Assembly: GCA_936440205.1 (NCBI GenBank)
Contig: OW387136.1
Span: 35,433,427-35,497,426 of the forward strand
DNA length: 64,000 nucleotides
From: Lepidonotus clava
Lineage: Eukaryota; Annelida; Polychaeta; Phyllodocida; Polynoidae
Direction of reading: 5' to 3'
Shown: positions 58,906 to 64,000 of the stretch, piece by piece
Layout: each line of letters begins with the position of its first letter
How positions within the stretch are numbered: the stretch's first letter is position 1
The notes under the pieces: model-generated
Database searches by the model: none
The model's input: the letters and a program-made list of their open reading frames with translations, nothing else
Told to the model about the DNA's origin: nothing
Program-made: the position numbers and the translations under genes

Positions 58906-60292
58906 GCAGATGTATGAGCATGTAGGGGCATCAAAACATACTTGTTATATCATAAAACTAAACAATAGAATAATTTTATTTCGCTACTCTCACCTCATTT
59001 ACTCCTTAGTCCAGGTGATGCACTAATGACCTCCACTGAGTCTATGATTTATTTACTATTAGCTGAATCTAATCTAGATATTTGCACATTTTAATACACA
59101 CACAGACACAGGCATACAAATAGTCATACAAACAATTACATTATGATATTACTATAACAATATTCGAAGCATCAAGGGTTTAACAGCAAACAAATCTGAA
59201 CTGAAAGTGCATACATTCATAACACAGGAGCCAATTTTAAATGCCTCTACAATATATTGTTCATATCCAGGGTGTAGCTATATCCATAAAATAAGCTGTT
59301 TATTTACTCGATTATTTCAAAAGGAAATAATGGTTATCTGCCGTTCAATTCTATAAACATCGCCTATGTATTACATCAGCGACCTACCGGGCGGTCTAGA
59401 TGTGACCTAGATATATGAAGTCTTTATCCATGTCATTCGTGGTTTAGGATCCAAGTATGAAAAAAGGGAGGTTATTAAATAAGCAGGCCCTTCAGGACCA
59501 CTCCCGACCACTGTGCTGGAAGGATTGCTTTGTTGTTTTCCGCCTAATCTCATAACCCCAGATCGATGTACTGTGAAGACAAATCGGATTTCGGAGGGTC
59601 TGGGAAGTGGAGGGAGGGAGGGGGGTCCTATGGGATGCAGAGTGCTGGCATATAGCTAACGTAAACTGCATGATTTAATGTATATATGACTGAATAAGAA
59701 TATCTTATACATTTAGTTTACGTTGGACATTCAGTTTATGAATACCATAATAATCTATCCTAATGTACCATATCAATCACGTCTTAACCTCATCGCCTGC
59801 AGATCTAGCTTCATTGCCGAGGTTTATCGCCCAAGTGGAGACACAGCTTTAGTGGTCATGGGACACACACGTTCCCCACATTGCTGCTTTATGTGTATTC
59901 CTGAATAGCAGGATGGCTGCTGGCATAAATCACCATTAAACTCACTTTCACACGTCAGCCATCTGCCACCTTTATCAATTAGCCGACAGTTGACAACATT
60001 CAGTTGCTAGGTGTATAGGCATTAAGACGTTAAACGACATAAAGGTGGCTCTCCTGTGACTACGTAACATTTTACTAACTAAAAACGTGCCGTTAAAAAA
60101 TGTCTGAATGACAAATTGCACATCCAAGCCAATGATGGAACTTTACAGAACTTTACTGTGACGTCGCAGAACGTCACAAAACGTCACCAGAACATCGCAT
60201 TATGTGACCATTATATCATTCATTTGTTAAGATTGCTCCATCACGAATGCTTCACCCTACTGAAATGCCATCCTGCACACACAGTAGGAATA

Positions 60293-60632
60293 CCCAGGCA
60301 AGCAGCAATGTAATGGGAATGTTCTACAACAATACTTTCTTTGGTAAGTCTGTTACTTGCTGAATTTTTAAGAAACAGTTACATTATTTGACACAAGGTT
60401 GAAACTATCCAAAACAGAGTGTTATAACATTATCCTGATGACATTTTGGTGACGTTGAGACCTTATCCATTTAGAATGTTATAACAATGTTAACTTTACG
60501 TGAAAGAACTTATACACAATATTGCAATAACGTCACAGTGCAACTTCTAAAGGTTAGGTTCTAGAGACATTATTGGGTGACACCAACATAACGTTACTGT
60601 AACATTATAATAACGATGCATGCTTTCCTGGT
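60293..60632. mobile_element. MITE with CCAGGCAAGCA termini
   Basis: The left end CCAGGCAAGCAGCAATGTA opposes ACGATGCATGCTTTCCTGG. The interior repeats GTTATAACA and CGTCACAGTGCAACTTC as in the copy at 58.7 kb. Confidence 0.7.
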
Positions 60633-60639
60633 TATGGAG

Positions 60640-60840
60640 CTAGGCACTGGATAGGCGCCATGCATACCCGCCTTCGCGTGCCGCGCGCTGACAACTCCTG
60701 ATGAATAGAAGTGAGGCACGCGAGTCATTCATCACCTCGGCTGTCACACTCAGAGGGACAAATCACCGGCTTTGTTCCCGCCACAATGCGCCATTTTGGT
60801 GAGGTGAGCCACGTCGATATGACCCGTAGTAATAGGCCCG
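60640..60840 (-). promoter_or_regulatory. candidate upstream promoter or 5' UTR region of sif
   Basis: A locally GC- and CpG-richer stretch contains, on the minus strand, AAAATGGCGC (YY1-like) and GGCGGGAACAAA (E2F-like) in close succession. It lies 2.2 kb upstream of exon 1b, whose T-rich acceptor at about 58576 implies an upstream non-coding exon. This is the best-looking candidate by composition only. Confidence 0.25.
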
Positions 60841-62565
60841 TATAGGGGGTGCAGTTTTTGTGTTGTTATCAAATCACGGCCTCTCAACCAACACAATGAG
60901 GCAATGTTACTCAGTCACTATGCATCAAGAGGGGCACATAAAAGAATAAGCACGTTTTAATATCAGACCTGAAACCGTATCCCTGGTCTTATTAACGAAT
61001 AAATTCCGGGAAATGAAATCGATGTAGCTTTTACGAAAATAAACGTGTCAAAAACGTAATTGATTTCCAAGCAATGTATGATACAACATATTTTTGGTTG
61101 TAATCCACTTTCTGTGTAAACAACGTTATGAAAGATTAATTATTTCCTACAAATGTGTATTATTTGGATCACATTGGAAGCTTGAGTACATTTATGTGGA
61201 AGTAGTATAGGAAAAGTATGATTTGGATAGGGGGCGCCATGGTGTTATATATATGTTTCTAACACCATACATGCAGTAATTAAAACCAAAACATAGCTCC
61301 CGTTCAGCAGTTTCTCATACTTGAAGTATTAAAACTAGATAGTGTGTTATGAAATAAAAATGTTTTTATAATGTCACATCACCTGCTTTTCCAAGGTAAC
61401 ACAACAGTGGATATTACTATGAAATACGACTATCACAGGAGGGCCTCATGAGATGAATCATGACCCTTGAGGGAATGGACGATTTATTTTATCCAATAAA
61501 GCTTGTAGCTTTTAAAGTTCCTATTTGCCGAAGAGCCAACGTGAACAAACTATAGGGTGCTTGGGAAACATCGAAGCATGTCTCGAGGTGAACGAGAACA
61601 TAACTACATGATCATACAACCTGCTGAACAGGACTTAGTGAGAAGTAATATCGCATGCGCACTTACAAAGGTAAGACGTGACCTAATTCTGGGATGAACA
61701 GATCCCCGAGTAATATGTATAAGTCCATGTTTCATTTCCATATGCGTTAAGCACGGCCTCCATCCCTGTAGTAGGTTTTATGTGGCGGTGAGGGGAAGCC
61801 GACAAGCTGCTAACTAAAACCTCATGTAAGCATATTGCTAATACACGTCGGGGAAGGGGGACGTCAGGGTGAGTGATGAGAATGGATCAGCGCTAGGCAC
61901 GGCCCGCCATCTACCGGCAGATACGGCACCTGGGGAGGCCCCCCAACCCCCGCATAGAATAAGCCGCTTAGCAACGCTTAGTAGCTTGGCAGCTTGGCAT
62001 GAGGGCATAATAGCATATTGGCATCTGGGCATCAGGACATCAGGGCATGAAGGCATTTGGGCATCATGCCATGGCTTATTTATCTTATTATCTTATCACA
62101 TGAATATTGTCACCTTATTATTCGAATTCTTTAATTTTCTTATTCAAGGTAGTATCTTACATATTCAGGTACAATGCTATACCGCTACATCACTTTTTTG
62201 TACTCGCTTTAGTTCCCTATCTGTTGCTGAAAACCAGTGTAAACTGGATTAATGGCAGGCTAAATAAAAGATCAAATTTACTTTTCAAATTCAATGAGCC
62301 TATTATTTTGTTATCATTCTCACTCAACAACACAAAGCTTTGCGTTTGTGACTTAGGCTTACCTGTACCTTTATAGATACTCAACAAGTATCCACTGCAG
62401 ATTACAAGGTACCCAACAGCTGCAACCAGTCAGGAACAGCAAATATATCAAGGGCTTATCACTCAGAATGTGGTCTAAAGGGTGGTCTCATATATCAATA
62501 GTAACTTTAGAATAAGATAATCCATATAAAACAACTGTTTTAACATAGTATCTATGCAGTGTGCT
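60841..62565. other. upstream flank without recognised gene
   Basis: AT-rich flank with a short GGCATSWGGGCAT-like repeat near 61990-62075 (GCATATTGGCATCTGGGCAT and similar). Nothing coding was recognised. Confidence 0.6.
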
Positions 62566-63682
62566 ATGTAATTAGACCCGGCGCCCCATAAGGCTATCAT
62601 TACAGCTAGGCATATGGGCCGTATAAACCTGCCTTCCGTCTCATTCGGTGATGCATCAGTGGCTTTGTGTTAATTACTGTGGTATCTCCATCGGGCTCTG
62701 CTTAGACAGGCCATACATCAGGGTGGACATACGGTGGGCTTATTAACGTGCCGAGTCGGGATTAAGTCATCGACAAGGACCAGACTGTGAGCGGGCAGTA
62801 ACGTGATACATAAACCGATGGCTAAATCAGTCTTTGTCTGTCCTGTGTGTAATAGGATATTTTCTGAGTAGCTACCGTCATTGAAAAGACTGACATTGAT
62901 TTCAGTGACTGTGAAAGGGCCTGTAAAGGTCAGGGGTGTCTATTTACTACTAACGCGTAGCAGATTCCTGGTATACTGTTAAAATAAGTAGGCATTGCAA
63001 TAGGCATTATTTCCCATGTAGACATAAACATTAGCTATAACTATTTGACTGAGTATGACTTTTCAGAAATTAGGGCCATTGTGGAGATCATGAGTATCTT
63101 TCCTTGGTATCTGACACTGGTTCCTGATTACCCAAGGCTACAATTAATTCAGACACTTCCAGGTAAACGTCCCTCCCAGAGTGTTACAAGATGGCAATTT
63201 AGAAATTTAAGGCCACTTGTCTGCAGCTATTGTGCATGTCATCCATTTTAATGTGACCGAGATTGAGAATGTGATATCTTTGTTGTTCGCTAAATAATTA
63301 GACCTCCATGAGCCTATCTTTGTAGTTTGGCATATGGGCCACATAAACTTGCCTACCGACTCGATTGGTGATGCATCAGTGTGTGGTAATCATTGCACCA
63401 GGCAGGTCCCCAGGGGACTAGGATATACCCTGTAAGACGCCTCCCAGACACCACCATCAGGATTAGGACAGACTCGACTCATCAACGTGCGAAGTCTGCG
63501 TCAAGTTATTGACAAGGACCAGCCTCAGACTTGACAGTAATGTGATACATAAACCAACAGACATGATCAGTAGTTTGTCTGTCCTGTGTGTAATATGATA
63601 TTTTCTTAGTAGCAACCATCATAGAAAAGACTATTATTTATCTTCAGTGACTGCAAAAGAAACTGTTAAGGTCTGAGGTGAC
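62566..63682. repeat. duplicated block upstream of sif (copies about 62566-62942 and 63292-63682)
   Basis: Both copies contain in order TAATTAGACC, GGCATATGGGCC, CGGTGATGCATCAGT or TGGTGATGCATCAGT, GACAAGGACCAG, GTGATACATAAACC and GTCTGTCCTGTGTGTAATA, then TATTTTCT and CAGTGACTG. The period is about 726 bp. Divergence and indels are substantial, yet several 15-20 bp cores are intact. Confidence 0.85.
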
Positions 63683-63729
63683 ATATCTGAACCACAAGCC
63701 ATTTAACACAAGCATCCACATTAGTTTGA

Positions 63730-63928
63730 AGGCTGTATCCCACCGTCCGATTTTACTCCCCAACAATGGCTACCGATACACATCTTATATATCATCAGAA
63801 AGTATTTTAAATTCCCATTCCAATGGTACAGGCCTATAGCATGCACGGGTCTCTATAATTTTTCTTATGAAAATTTGGAAATGCTGGATTTTTTAGTAGT
63901 CAGAATCGCCTAGAGGAATATGGCCTGT
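63730..63928. mobile_element. MITE-like element, same family as 8491-8704
   Basis: GGCTGTATCCCACCGTCCGA and TTTTAC form the left end; the right end has AGAATCGCCTAGAGGAATAT. The interior aligns with the 8.5-kb copy. Confidence 0.6.
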
Positions 63929-64000
63929 AGTCTTCACACGTTTATTTTCCATGTGCATTAACTGATTGATGGATCTATCCGGTGGGGTGAGTCAGGTGTT

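Overview
This is animal nuclear DNA. The one host gene I can support has GT-AG introns of 0.9 to more than 20 kb. About 1.9 kb of the 64 kb is recognisable host coding sequence; the rest is intron or flank with many MITE-like elements, one LTR element, one Penelope-like element, minisatellites and long poly(C)/poly(G) runs. The gene is an invertebrate-type still life (sif)/TIAM Rac exchange factor, which with the repeat content suggests a marine invertebrate. I cannot name the phylum.

The gene runs on the minus strand, high to low coordinates. Two alternative first coding exons (58356-58447 and 56503-56594) each encode a MGNKLCAPL-type acylated N-terminus. Exons at 44838-45019 and 35420-35541 encode the EVH1/WH1 domain. 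A 63-bp in-frame cassette follows at 28344-28406, then small basic exons at 26008-26076 and 23365-23551, and a 1485-bp exon at 20940-22424 carrying seven IYQ(T/S)R motifs. All junction phases agree, giving about 733 residues. The PH, RBD, PDZ and DH-PH parts expected of this family are not seen. They should lie beyond the low end, after an intron that fills 1-20939 of this window.

Region by region: 1-20.9 kb is the truncated last intron, with MITEs, simple repeats and a GC-rich island at 10.4-11.3 kb. 20.9-28.4 kb holds the 3' exons seen here. 28.4-45 kb contains diverged duplications, two foldback-type MITEs and a complete-looking LTR element (35935-41848) with identical 183-bp LTRs. 45-56.5 kb contains a minisatellite split by a Penelope-like insertion (47157-48545, 15-bp target duplication) and a pair of identical 468-bp repeats, each bounded by perfect inverted repeats (49135-50942). 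56.5-58.5 kb holds the two first exons with a degenerate minisatellite between them. 58.5-64 kb is upstream flank with MITEs and a duplicated 380-bp block.

The most interesting host signal is the old, selectively maintained duplication of the acylated first exon. The most unusual repeat signals are the TIR-bounded direct-repeat element and the LTR element whose gag-like product carries a helix-hairpin-helix.
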